From Modestobacter sp. (lineage in GTDB: Bacteria > Actinomycetota > Actinomycetes > Mycobacteriales > Geodermatophilaceae), in contig JAOPWO010000147.1 in assembly GCA_025965635.1 (NCBI GenBank), forward strand, positions 1 through 11,351: a stretch of DNA of 11,351 nucleotides, in the 5' to 3' direction. The notes under the pieces are model-generated. The model ran no database searches, was not told the origin of the DNA, and saw only the letters and a program-made list of their open reading frames with translations. This document shows, piece after piece, positions 4,558 through 11,351 of the stretch; positions within the stretch are counted from its first letter, which is position 1, and each line of letters opens with the position of its first letter. The position numbers and the translations under genes are program-made.

Positions 4558-7476
4558 TCAGTCCTGGGCCCATGCCTCCAGGACCAGCTCGGCCGGGTGC
4601 CATGCCGTCCGCTGGGTGCCGTGGAAGATCTGCTGCCGGCAGGAGACCCCGGTCGCGGCGATGACCGCGTCCGGCGAGGCGGCGCGGACCGCCGGGAACA
4701 GCCGGTCCTCCCCCACCTGCAGCGAGATGTCGTAGTGCTCGGACTCGAAGCCGAACGACCCGGCCATGCCGCAGCACCCGGCGTCGAGCTCCTGCACGGT
4801 GACCCCGGGGATGCGCTGGAGCAGGGCGACGGTGGCCGCCGTCCCGGCCTCGGCCTTCTGGTGGCAGTGGCCGTGGAAGACCACCGTGCGGCCGGCCAGC
4901 CAGCTGTCCTCGCGCAGCCGCAGCCGCCCGGCGTCGATCGCCGCGACCAGCAGCTCCTCCGGCAGCTGGACCCGGCCCGCGACGTCACGCACGTTCGGGT
5001 CGTCGGGCAGCAGCTCGACGTGCTCCGCCTTCAGCGTGAGGATGCACGAGGGCTCACATCCGACGATCGGGGAACCGGGCTCGCTGCCCGAGCAGAGGTT
5101 CGCCGCCAGCTTCTGCGCCTTGCCCCGGGCGTCGTCCAGCATGCCCTTGGAGATGCTCGCGCGGCCGCAGCACCCCTTGCTCTCCAGCCGCACCGGGTGA
5201 CCGGCCGCCTCCAGCAGCCGCACCACGGCCTGGCCGATCCCCGGCTCGGTGTAGCTGGTGAAGGAGTCGGCCAGCATGGTGACCTGCTGCTGGGTCGCGC
5301 CGGCCGGCGCCTGGTGACCCTTGAACCACCGGATCAGCGTGGTGCGGTGGAACACCGGCAGGTCCCGCTGCCGGGCGATGCCGAGCACCGAGTCCATCAC
5401 CGCGCGCAGCGGCTTGAGCTTCAGCGGCAGGTTCGACAGCGGTGCCGTCGCGGAACCGAGCTTGTTCAGCGTGCGGATCGAGCCGAACGCCCGGGACCGC
5501 AGCGGCACGCCGTGCACGTCGTGCTTGGCCGCCAGCGCCTCGCTCTTCAGAGCCGAGACGTCCACACCCAGCGGGCACTCGCTCTTGCAGGCCTTGCACA
5601 TCAGGCACATGTCGAGCACCTCGTGCAGCCGCTCGTCGGCCAGCGCCGTGTGCGGGTCGCCCTCGCTCAGCGCCTTGACCAGGGCGCCGGCCCGGCCACG
5701 GGTGGAGTGCTCCTCCATCCGGGTGGCGATGTAGGAGGGGCACATCGCCCCGGTCGTGGACTTGCGGCACAGGCCGATGTTCATGCACCGGTCGGCCGCA
5801 CCGAACATCCCGCCGACGACGTCGAACTGCAGCCGGGTGCGCAGCGGGCCGGGCACCGGCGGGTTCGCGTCCCGCAGGTGCTCGGTCATCAGCGGCGAGT
5901 CGACGATCTTGCCAGGGTTCAGCCGGCCCTCGGGGTCGAAGACCCCCTTGACCTCGCGCATCGCCTCGTACAGCTCGTCGCCGAACAGCTCCCGGTTGAA
6001 CTCGCTGCGGGCGAGTCCGTCGCCGTGCTCGCTGGAGTTCACCCCGCCGTACTCGCGCACCAGGTCCTTGACCTCGACCGCGACCGAGCGCATCACCTCG
6101 ACCTGGCCCGGCTGGGACAGGTCGACGAAGGGACGGATGTGCAGGCAGCCCACCGAGCAGTGCCCGTAGAAGCCGGCCTCGAGGCCGTGCCGGTCCAGCA
6201 CGTCGCGGAACCGGGCGGTGTACTCGGCCAGGTGCTTCGGGTCGACCGCGGTGTCCTCGACGAAGGCCAGCGGACGGCGGGCCCCGACCGAGTTGGCCAT
6301 CAGCAGCCCCAGCGCGGACTTGCGCACCTTCAGCAGCGCCCCCTGCTGCGCAGGGGTGACCGCGCGGAGGGTGTGGTAGCCGTGCCCGTTGCGCTCCCAG
6401 AGCTCGACCAGCCGGTCCATGGACGAGACCAGCTCGGTCTCGTCGTCACCGGTGAAGGAGACGAACAGCAGCGCCTCCGGGTCGCCCTGCAGGATCTTGC
6501 CGAGCCCGGCGTACTCGATCTTCTGCCGGGACAGGTCGAGGATCGTCCGGTCCAGCAGCTCCACCTGGGCCGGGTCGCAGGACAGCGCATCCTCGGTGGC
6601 GTTGATCGCGTTCTGCACGGTGGTGAAGTGCCCGACGGCGAAGACCTGCTTCGCGGGCTTCGGTACCAGGCCGACCCGGGCCGAGGTGACGACGGCCAGC
6701 GTCCCCTCCGAGCCGACGAGGAACTTCGCCAGGTCGAACGGGGCGCCGTCGGCCAGCCGGTCGAGCCGGTAGCCACCGGCCCGCCGCCAGAAGGACGGGA
6801 AGCCGGTGGCGATCGCCCCCGGGTGCTCGGCCACGATCCGCGGCAGCTCCCGGTAGATCGCCGCCTCGAGCGTCGTCCCCTGCGCGCGGCGGGCGCGCTC
6901 GGGCTCGTCGACCACGCCGAAGGTGGCGGTGGAGCCGTCGGCCAGGACGACGTCCACCTCCTGCACGTGGTCGATCGTCATACCGAACCGGACCGACCCG
7001 CTGCCGGCGGAGTTGTTGCCGATCATCCCGCCGATGGTGGCGCGGGTGCTGGTCGAGGTGTCCGGGCCGAACATCAGCCCGTGGGCGGCCGACGCCCGGT
7101 TCAGGTCGTCCTGCACCACCCCGGGCTCGACCACGGCCGTGCGGGCCTCGGGGTCCAGCTCGCGGATGGCGAACATGTGGCGCGAGAGGTCGAGCACCAG
7201 CCCCGGGCCGACGGTCTGGCCGGCCAGGCTGGTGCCCGCTCCACGGGCGAGCACCGGGATGCCGGCCTCCGCCGCCAGCCGCACGGCGGCCGCGACGTCG
7301 GCCGCGTGCCGCGGGTAGACCACCCCGGCCGGGGTGATCGTGTACATGCTGGCGTCCCGGCTGAACAGGTGCCGGGTGTGGTCGTCGAAGGCGACCTCCC
7401 CGTCCAGCTCCGCACGGAGCCGCTGCTCCAGGACCGCCGTTCCTGCCGGAGCGGTGCGTTCGGGAGCCGCCGTCAT
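4558..7476 (-). CDS. FAD-linked 2-hydroxyacid dehydrogenase fused to Fe-S/CCG-domain reductase (YdiJ/GlcDF-like)
   Basis: This 972-residue single-chain enzyme joins a GlcD-like FAD oxidase to a GlcF-like Fe-S subunit. Such enzymes oxidise 2-hydroxy acids (D-lactate, glycolate, D-2-hydroxyglutarate) and pass electrons to a membrane acceptor. The VAO-type FAD domain has RGAGTSLAGQTVGPG (78-92), GGMIGNNSAGSGSVRFG (149-165) and VGSEGTL (254-260). The FAD C-terminal domain has GHCSVGCLHIRPF (438-450) and SSEHGDGLAR (481-490). The ferredoxin part has C564, C570 and C579 followed by CLMCKACKSECP (C624, C627, C630, C634). The C-terminal part has two CCG-type modules: CCG at 769-771 with C807 and C811, then GHCHQK (C871) with CCG at 901-903. 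The ATG overlaps the stop of the aminotransferase gene as ATGA, so translation is coupled. Length is close to E. coli YdiJ (about 1,018). The upstream extension of this frame lies inside the aminotransferase gene and was rejected. Substrate is uncertain; glycolate or D-2-hydroxyglutarate are the best guesses. Confidence 0.9.
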   Translation of the reverse strand: MTAAPERTAPAGTAVLEQRLRAELDGEVAFDDHTRHLFSRDASMYTITPAGVVYPRHAADVAAAVRLAAEAGIPVLARGAGTSLAGQTVGPGLVLDLSRHMFAIRELDPEARTAVVEPGVVQDDLNRASAAHGLMFGPDTSTSTRATIGGMIGNNSAGSGSVRFGMTIDHVQEVDVVLADGSTATFGVVDEPERARRAQGTTLEAAIYRELPRIVAEHPGAIATGFPSFWRRAGGYRLDRLADGAPFDLAKFLVGSEGTLAVVTSARVGLVPKPAKQVFAVGHFTTVQNAINATEDALSCDPAQVELLDRTILDLSRQKIEYAGLGKILQGDPEALLFVSFTGDDETELVSSMDRLVELWERNGHGYHTLRAVTPAQQGALLKVRKSALGLLMANSVGARRPLAFVEDTAVDPKHLAEYTARFRDVLDRHGLEAGFYGHCSVGCLHIRPFVDLSQPGQVEVMRSVAVEVKDLVREYGGVNSSEHGDGLARSEFNRELFGDELYEAMREVKGVFDPEGRLNPGKIVDSPLMTEHLRDANPPVPGPLRTRLQFDVVGGMFGAADRCMNIGLCRKSTTGAMCPSYIATRMEEHSTRGRAGALVKALSEGDPHTALADERLHEVLDMCLMCKACKSECPLGVDVSALKSEALAAKHDVHGVPLRSRAFGSIRTLNKLGSATAPLSNLPLKLKPLRAVMDSVLGIARQRDLPVFHRTTLIRWFKGHQAPAGATQQQVTMLADSFTSYTEPGIGQAVVRLLEAAGHPVRLESKGCCGRASISKGMLDDARGKAQKLAANLCSGSEPGSPIVGCEPSCILTLKAEHVELLPDDPNVRDVAGRVQLPEELLVAAIDAGRLRLREDSWLAGRTVVFHGHCHQKAEAGTAATVALLQRIPGVTVQELDAGCCGMAGSFGFESEHYDISLQVGEDRLFPAVRAASPDAVIAATGVSCRQQIFHGTQRTAWHPAELVLEAWAQD

Positions 7477-8648
7477 GGCTGCTGCAGGCGGTCGAGGGCG
7501 GCCTGGAGACCGTTCGGGTCGATCGGCACGCCGCTGCGCACCAGGCCCATCTGCACACCGGCGAGGGTGCCGGCCAGGGTCAGGTCGTTGAAGTGCCCGA
7601 GGTGGCCGATCCGGAAGACCTTGTCGGCCAGCTTGCCCAGGCCCGCACCGAGGGACATGTCGTACTCGCGCAGGATGACCTCGCGCACCGCGTCGGCGCC
7701 GCCGTCGGGCATGTGGATGGCGGTCAGCGAGCCCGAGTACTCGCGCTCGTCGAGGGCCAGCACCTCCATGCCCCAGCCGCGGACAGCGGCGCGGGTGGCC
7801 TCGGCGTGCCGGGTGTGCCGGGCGTAGACGTTGTCCAGGCCCTCCTCGTCGAGCATCTCCAGGGCCACCTTCAGCCCGTAGAGCAGGTTGGTGCCGGGCG
7901 TGTAGGGCCAGAAGCCGCGCTCGTTGGCGGCGAGGATCGGCTGCCAGTCCCAGAAGGACCGCGGCAGGCCGGCGGTCTTCGACGCCTGCAGCGCCTTCTC
8001 GCTCACCGCGTTGAAGCTCAGGCCCGGCGGCAGCATGAGGCCCTTCTGCGAGCCGGCGACCGTGACGTCGACGCCCCACGCGTCGTGCTCGTACTTGATG
8101 CTGCCCAGCGAGGAGATGGTGTCGACCAGCAGCAGGGCGGGGTGGCCGGCGGCGTCGATCGCCTTCCGGACGTCCGGCACCCGGCTGGCCACGCCGGTCG
8201 AGGTCTCGTTGTGGACCACCATCACGGCCTTGATCTCGTGCGCGGTGTCCGCGGCCAGCCGCTCCTGGGCGGCCGCCGGGTCGGCGCCGTGCCGCCAGTC
8301 GCCGGGCACGAACTCCACCTGCAGACCGAGGCGGGTGGCCATGTCCTGCCACAGCGTGGCGAAGTGACCGGTCTCGAACGCGAGCACCCGGTCGCCGGCG
8401 GACAGCGTGTTGGTCAGCGCAGCCTCCCACGCCCCCGTGCCGGACGCCGGGTAGATCACCACGGGCTGGGTGGTGCCGAAGACCGGCTTTACCGCCTCCA
8501 GCACCTCCATGCCCAGCGCGGCGAAGTCCGGTCCGCGGTGGTCGATCGTCGGCGCCGCGATCGCCCGCAGCACCCGGTCGGGCACGTTCGTCGGCCCCGG
8601 GATCTGCAGGAAGTGGCGACCACCGGTGCTGCTGGTCGAACCCGACAT
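7473..8648 (-). CDS. Class V PLP aminotransferase, alanine/serine-glyoxylate type
   Basis: This 391-residue fold-type I PLP enzyme belongs to the alanine-glyoxylate/serine-glyoxylate aminotransferase family. Landmarks are the N-terminal PGPTNVP (17-23), the phosphate-binding ASGTGAWEA block (68-76), HNETSTG (146-152), Asp176 that pairs with the PLP ring, and Lys202 in AGSQKGLMLPPG as the Schiff-base lysine. WPYTPGTN is at 247-254, and Arg346 in RIGHLGHF would hold the substrate carboxylate. Length matches the family. The ATG at 8648 has GAGAGGG a few bases upstream; the frame runs 34 codons further but without family similarity. The product probably makes glycine from glyoxylate with serine or alanine as donor. 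It is translationally coupled to the downstream dehydrogenase, which could supply the 2-oxo acid. Ureidoglycine-glyoxylate aminotransferase (PucG) is an alternative within the family, but no purine-degradation gene is visible. Confidence 0.9.
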   Translation of the reverse strand: MSGSTSSTGGRHFLQIPGPTNVPDRVLRAIAAPTIDHRGPDFAALGMEVLEAVKPVFGTTQPVVIYPASGTGAWEAALTNTLSAGDRVLAFETGHFATLWQDMATRLGLQVEFVPGDWRHGADPAAAQERLAADTAHEIKAVMVVHNETSTGVASRVPDVRKAIDAAGHPALLLVDTISSLGSIKYEHDAWGVDVTVAGSQKGLMLPPGLSFNAVSEKALQASKTAGLPRSFWDWQPILAANERGFWPYTPGTNLLYGLKVALEMLDEEGLDNVYARHTRHAEATRAAVRGWGMEVLALDEREYSGSLTAIHMPDGGADAVREVILREYDMSLGAGLGKLADKVFRIGHLGHFNDLTLAGTLAGVQMGLVRSGVPIDPNGLQAALDRLQQP

Positions 8649-8713
8649 GGCATCCCTCTCGTCAGCTCGGGCGAGCCGCCCGAAGTCCACTCTGCGGAAG
8701 GCTACTACCGGCA

Positions 8714-8728
8714 GGCGGCATATCCGCC
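8714..8728. promoter_or_regulatory. Short palindrome GGCGG-N5-CCGCC in the divergent promoter region
   Basis: Arms GGCGG (8714-8718) and CCGCC (8724-8728) surround the AT-rich centre CATAT, the only such block in a GC-rich stretch. Its centre is 22-23 bp from the centre of the CRP-like palindrome at 8733-8754, about two helical turns. It lies upstream of the aminotransferase start. It is a possible regulator site, but short GC palindromes occur by chance in such DNA. Confidence 0.3.
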
Positions 8729-8732
8729 AGGA

Positions 8733-8754
8733 CCCTGTGAGTCTTGACACAGGG
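8733..8754. promoter_or_regulatory. CRP/GlxR-like operator in the divergent promoter region
   Basis: Perfect 7-bp arms CCCTGTG (8733-8739) and CACAGGG (8748-8754) are separated by 8 bp. The core TGTGA-N6-ACACA (8736-8751) differs by one base from the TGTGA-N6-TCACA consensus of CRP and the actinobacterial homologue GlxR. It covers the TTGACA -35 box of the carrier promoter, a position expected to repress that gene. It could activate the opposite aminotransferase operon. Binding by a CRP-type protein is inferred from the motif only; a GntR or IclR regulator is also possible. Confidence 0.55.
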
Positions 8755-8772
8755 CGTTCGCCCGGTTCTAAT
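8744..8772 (+). promoter_or_regulatory. Near-consensus housekeeping promoter of the MatC-type carrier gene
   Basis: A perfect TTGACA (8744-8749) and a TCTAAT (8767-8772, one mismatch to TATAAT) are separated by the ideal 17 bp. The start of transcription would be near 8779, leaving an untranslated leader of about 76 nt. This makes the TTG at 8744 and the ATG at 8771 unlikely as start codons, since they lie inside the promoter. Confidence 0.75.
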
Positions 8773-8790
8773 GCCCGCTAGCGAAAACAA

Positions 8791-8832
8791 GGTTCCGCAT
8801 CGCGGAAACCTAGGCCAAGCGGGTCTTCCCGC
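8791..8832 (+). other. Two hairpins in the 5' leader of the carrier mRNA
   Basis: GGTTCCGC (8791-8798) can pair with GCGGAAACC (8802-8810) with one bulged A. GCGGG (8819-8823) can pair with CCCGC (8828-8832) across a TCTT loop. Both lie in the predicted leader between the transcription start near 8779 and the GTG at 8855. They could be an operator half, a stability element or a simple attenuating structure. No known riboswitch class was recognised. Confidence 0.4.
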
Positions 8833-8854
8833 CTCGACCACTCTGGGGACGCCG

Positions 8855-10360
8855 GTGTCCGTACAGCTCGTCTCGATCTTGATTCTTCTGGCGGTCTTCC
8901 TGATCGCCACGGTGCTGCCCGTCCACATGGGGGCGCTCGCCCTCGTCGCGGTCTTCGTGGCCGCGTACTTCGTCTACGGCGCCGAGGAGTACGCCGACAC
9001 CGTCTTCGGGTTCTTCCCGGGGTCGTTGTTCGTCGTCCTCGTCGGGGTGACGTACCTGTTCGCCATCGCCAAGAACAACGGCACGGTCGACTGGCTGGTG
9101 CACGCGGCGGTCAAGGCCTCCGGCGGCAAGCTGGTCGCCATCCCGTGGGCCATGTTCGCCGTCACCGGCGCGCTCACCGCCATCGGGGGCGTCGTGCCCG
9201 CCGTCGTGGCGATCATCGCCCCGGTCGGCATGTCCTTCGCCCGCCGGTACCAGATCAACCCGGTCCTGATGGGCCTGTTCATCATCAACGGCGCCACCGC
9301 CGGCGGGTTCTCCCCGCTGTCGATCTTCGGCGTCATCACCAACACCGTGGTCGCGGACAACAACCTGCCGGGCAGCCCGCTGTTCCTGTGGGGCGCCTCC
9401 ATCGTGATCAACATCCTGCTGTCCATCGTGGTGTTCTTCCTCTTCGGTGGCCGCAAGCTGCTCGGTGGCGAACGCGTCGACATGACCGACGACCGGGACG
9501 ACGACTTCGTCGCCGCCACCGTCGCCGGCGACGCCACCGAGGACACCGGGGAGGACATCCCCGGCGGGTCCCGGGCCCGGAGCACCGCGGTCGGCAGCAC
9601 GGGCACCGGTGGCGCGGCCCTCTCCGGCGGACGGGTCACCGAGCCCGGGCGCGGCCAGCCCGGTCACCACCACTCCGCCGCCGACGACCGTGCCGACCAG
9701 CAGGCGCTGCAGACCACCGCGCTGGCCACCGAGGACGTGCCGGACCCGGTCACCACGCTCGACCGGGACCGTTCGCTGACGCTGATCGGGCTCGTCATCC
9801 TGGTCGTCGGGTCGCTGCTCCCCCTGGACCTCGACATCGGCCTGATGGCCATCACCGTCGGCGTCGTCCTCTCGGTGGTCGCGCCCCGTGGCGCCAAGGG
9901 CGCCGTCGGTCAGATCGCCTGGCCGACCGTGCTGCTGATCTGCGGCATCGTCACCTACGTCGGGTTCATGCAGGACCAGGACACCCCCGGCTGGCTGGGT
10001 GACAACGTGGCCGCGCTGGGCGTGCCGCTGATCGCCGCGTTGCTGATCTGCTACATCGGCGGCGTCGTCTCCGCCTTCGCCTCGACCACCGGCATCCTCG
10101 GCGCGCTGATCCCGCTCGCCGTGCCGTTCCTCCAGGGTGACAACGCGGTCGGCGCGATCGGCCTGATCACCGCACTGGCGCTGTCGTCGTCGATCGTCGA
10201 CTCCAGCCCGTTCTCCACGAGCGGTGCCCTGGTGGTGGCCAACGCCACCGAGGCGGAGCGGGACAAGGTGTTCCGGCACCTGACCATCTGGGGCTTCTCG
10301 ATGGTCGCGATCATCCCGCCGGTCACCTGGCTGATCCTGATCGTCCCCGGGTGGCTGTGA
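8855..10360 (+). CDS. MatC-type (SLC13-like) dicarboxylate/organic acid carrier
   Basis: This 501-residue inner-membrane carrier resembles the MatC family, whose named member is the rhizobial malonate carrier. The N-terminal half begins with hydrophobic SILILLAVFLIATVLPVHMG and carries VGVTYLFAIAKNNGTVDW (63-80) and GGFSPLSIFGV (150-160), typical of MatC N-terminal domains. The C-terminal half has SSSIVDSSPFSTSGAL (444-459), which probably forms a substrate-binding loop. About a dozen membrane segments are visible, split by a hydrophilic, acidic, Gly/Thr/Ala-rich loop at about 200-305 that includes HHH at 271-273. The GTG at 8855 was chosen because GGGGA lies 5 nt upstream, it begins right before the first helix, and earlier in-frame starts overlap the promoter. 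It is divergent from the aminotransferase operon and is followed by a CoA-transferase. Substrate is unknown: malonate, another dicarboxylate or a hydroxy acid. Confidence 0.82.
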   Translation: MSVQLVSILILLAVFLIATVLPVHMGALALVAVFVAAYFVYGAEEYADTVFGFFPGSLFVVLVGVTYLFAIAKNNGTVDWLVHAAVKASGGKLVAIPWAMFAVTGALTAIGGVVPAVVAIIAPVGMSFARRYQINPVLMGLFIINGATAGGFSPLSIFGVITNTVVADNNLPGSPLFLWGASIVINILLSIVVFFLFGGRKLLGGERVDMTDDRDDDFVAATVAGDATEDTGEDIPGGSRARSTAVGSTGTGGAALSGGRVTEPGRGQPGHHHSAADDRADQQALQTTALATEDVPDPVTTLDRDRSLTLIGLVILVVGSLLPLDLDIGLMAITVGVVLSVVAPRGAKGAVGQIAWPTVLLICGIVTYVGFMQDQDTPGWLGDNVAALGVPLIAALLICYIGGVVSAFASTTGILGALIPLAVPFLQGDNAVGAIGLITALALSSSIVDSSPFSTSGALVVANATEAERDKVFRHLTIWGFSMVAIIPPVTWLILIVPGWL

Positions 10361-10390
10361 CCCGGGCAGACCAGTGAGCGACTGACCGAT

Positions 10391-10453
10391 CGACCGCGCC
10401 CCGGACGGCACCCGCCGCGGGGGCGCGGTCGCGCGCGGCCCAGGATGGGCCGC
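10391..10453 (+). terminator. Tandem hairpins after the carrier gene
   Basis: Arms 10391-10402 and 10420-10431 are perfectly complementary over 12 bp with a 17-nt loop. A second hairpin, GCGGCCC (10435-10441) with GGGCCGC (10447-10453), follows at once. They lie 31 bp after the carrier stop in the 131-bp gap before the CoA-transferase. They may terminate or partly attenuate transcription, or protect the upstream mRNA end. No T-run follows, so full termination is uncertain. Confidence 0.5.
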
Positions 10454-10491
10454 AGACCCCGTCGATGCGCGACAGAGATGCGGAGCCGCAT

Positions 10492-11351
10492 GTGAACGCA
10501 CCCCAGCCCGAGCAGCCCGAGTCGCGGCCACCCCTGGCCGGCATCACCGTGCTGGAGGTGGGCGTCTTCATGGCCGCGCCCTACGCCGCCATGCAGCTGG
10601 CCGACCTCGGCGCCGAGGTGGTCAAGGTGGAGGACCCGCGGTCCGGTGACCCGGTGCGGGCCAGCGGCCCGTTCCTCGACGGCGAGAGCTCCCCCTACCT
10701 GCGGCTCAATCGCAACAAGGAGTCCGTCGCCCTGGACCTGAAGTCGGCCGCCGGCAAGCGGGCGTTCCTCGCCCTCGTCGAGCAGGCCGACGTCGTGGTG
10801 GAGAACCTCCGGCCCGGGGCGATGGCCCGGCTGGGACTGGACGCGGCGGGCATCTGGGCGGTGAACCCGCGGGTGGTCTACGCCTCGGGGTCGGGCTGGG
10901 GCCAGGACGGCCCGCTGGCCCCGCTGCCGGGACTGGACATCATGGCGCAGGCGCGCAGCGGGATCATGAGCATCACCGGCACACCCGGCGGCGAGCCGGT
11001 CAAGGTCGGGGTTCCGGTCTGCGACCTGGTCTGCGGCCTCTACCTGTCCCTGGCGGTGACCGCCGCGCTGCGCGAGCGGGACCGGACCGGCGTCGGCCAG
11101 TCGATCGACGTCTCCCTCTTCGAGGCCGGGGTCAGCCTGGCCGTGTGGGAGGCCGGCAAGTACTTCGCCACCGGCGAGGTGGGCGGACCGCTGGGTTCGG
11201 CGCACCAGAGCCAGGCGCCCTACCAGGCGTTCCAGACCGCCGACGGCTGGGTGACCATCGGGGCGAACACCCCCAACACCTGGGCCGGGCTCTGCCGGAC
11301 GCTGGACATGGCCGTCGAGCTCGCCGACGACGGCTACGCCGACGCCTCGCG
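10492..11351 (+). CDS. Class III CoA-transferase, CaiB/BaiF (formyl-CoA:oxalate type) family, 3' end missing
   Basis: The visible 286 residues match the N-terminal two thirds of a CaiB/BaiF CoA-transferase, which moves CoA between acyl-CoA donors and free acids through an aspartyl-CoA thioester. Family blocks are LAGITVLEVGVFMAAPYAAM (15-34), LADLGAEVVKVEDP (36-49), RNKESVALDLKS (74-85), VVVENLRPGAMARLGL (101-116), and ASGSGWGQDGP (131-141). The catalytic aspartate is Asp149 in PGLDIMAQARSG. GVGQSIDVSLFEAG (200-213) follows. The GTG at 10492 has GGAG 6 nt upstream; an in-frame ATG at 10465 would add nine residues but has a poorer ribosome site. The gene runs off the window. Its place behind a MatC-type carrier suggests it activates the imported acid as a CoA ester. 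Oxalate, malonate and other dicarboxylates are all possible, and the motifs seen do not separate them. Confidence 0.9.
   Translation, partial: MNAPQPEQPESRPPLAGITVLEVGVFMAAPYAAMQLADLGAEVVKVEDPRSGDPVRASGPFLDGESSPYLRLNRNKESVALDLKSAAGKRAFLALVEQADVVVENLRPGAMARLGLDAAGIWAVNPRVVYASGSGWGQDGPLAPLPGLDIMAQARSGIMSITGTPGGEPVKVGVPVCDLVCGLYLSLAVTAALRERDRTGVGQSIDVSLFEAGVSLAVWEAGKYFATGEVGGPLGSAHQSQAPYQAFQTADGWVTIGANTPNTWAGLCRTLDMAVELADDGYADAS

Noticed and set aside
3886..7827. A 1313-codon open frame on the plus strand across the marR and dehydrogenase genes
   Set aside because: It is antisense to clearly homologous proteins, is rich in Arg, Gly, Ala, His and Gln, and shows no domain. Long stop-free antisense frames are expected in DNA this GC-rich.
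7477..8430. A 318-residue N-terminal extension of the dehydrogenase, giving a 1290-residue protein
   Set aside because: This part is out of frame with the PLP aminotransferase gene that occupies the same DNA. The ATGA overlap at 7473-7476 gives the natural start.
8810..10531. A 573-codon minus-strand frame opposite the carrier gene
   Set aside because: It is rich in Asp, Gly, Gln, Arg and His with no recognisable domain, and it is antisense to a protein with clear membrane segments.

Overview
This window comes from the chromosome of a very GC-rich actinobacterium. Coding is dense, third positions are almost all G or C, GTG starts are common, and clpB lies behind a HspR-type (HAIR) operator. 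The gene content would fit the Geodermatophilales (Blastococcus, Geodermatophilus, Modestobacter), but that is an impression and is not proven by the sequence. Both ends cut a gene: clpB loses its 3' part on the left, and a class III CoA-transferase loses its 3' part on the right.

Left part (1-2175), stress response. The minus-strand start of clpB faces a plus-strand pair made of an OhrR-type MarR peroxide sensor and an OsmC peroxidase. The 148-bp divergent gap holds a perfect HspR-type inverted repeat whose spacer contains a SigH/SigR-type -35, placed for clpB. It also holds a leaderless promoter for the OhrR-type gene. A strong hairpin ends the osmC side and also serves the convergent operon that follows.

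Middle (2177-4525), drug efflux. A minus-strand pair encodes a MarR regulator followed by a 14-helix DHA2-type MFS exporter. This looks like a self-regulated efflux operon. A 20-bp perfect hairpin separates it from the next minus-strand operon.

Right part (4558-11351), a 2-hydroxyacid/glyoxylate-type metabolic locus. A class V aminotransferase of the alanine/serine-glyoxylate type overlaps by ATGA with a 972-residue FAD plus Fe-S plus CCG-domain dehydrogenase. Divergent to this pair are a MatC-type dicarboxylate carrier and a CaiB/BaiF-type CoA-transferase. The 206-bp gap between the two arms has a near-consensus sigma-70-type promoter, a CRP/GlxR-like palindrome over its -35 box, a second palindrome about two helical turns away, and a structured leader. 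The simplest reading is uptake of a small organic acid, its activation or oxidation to a 2-oxo acid such as glyoxylate with electrons passed to the respiratory chain, and transamination of the product. The actual substrate cannot be read from the sequence. No RNA genes, CRISPR arrays, insertion sequences or phage genes were seen.
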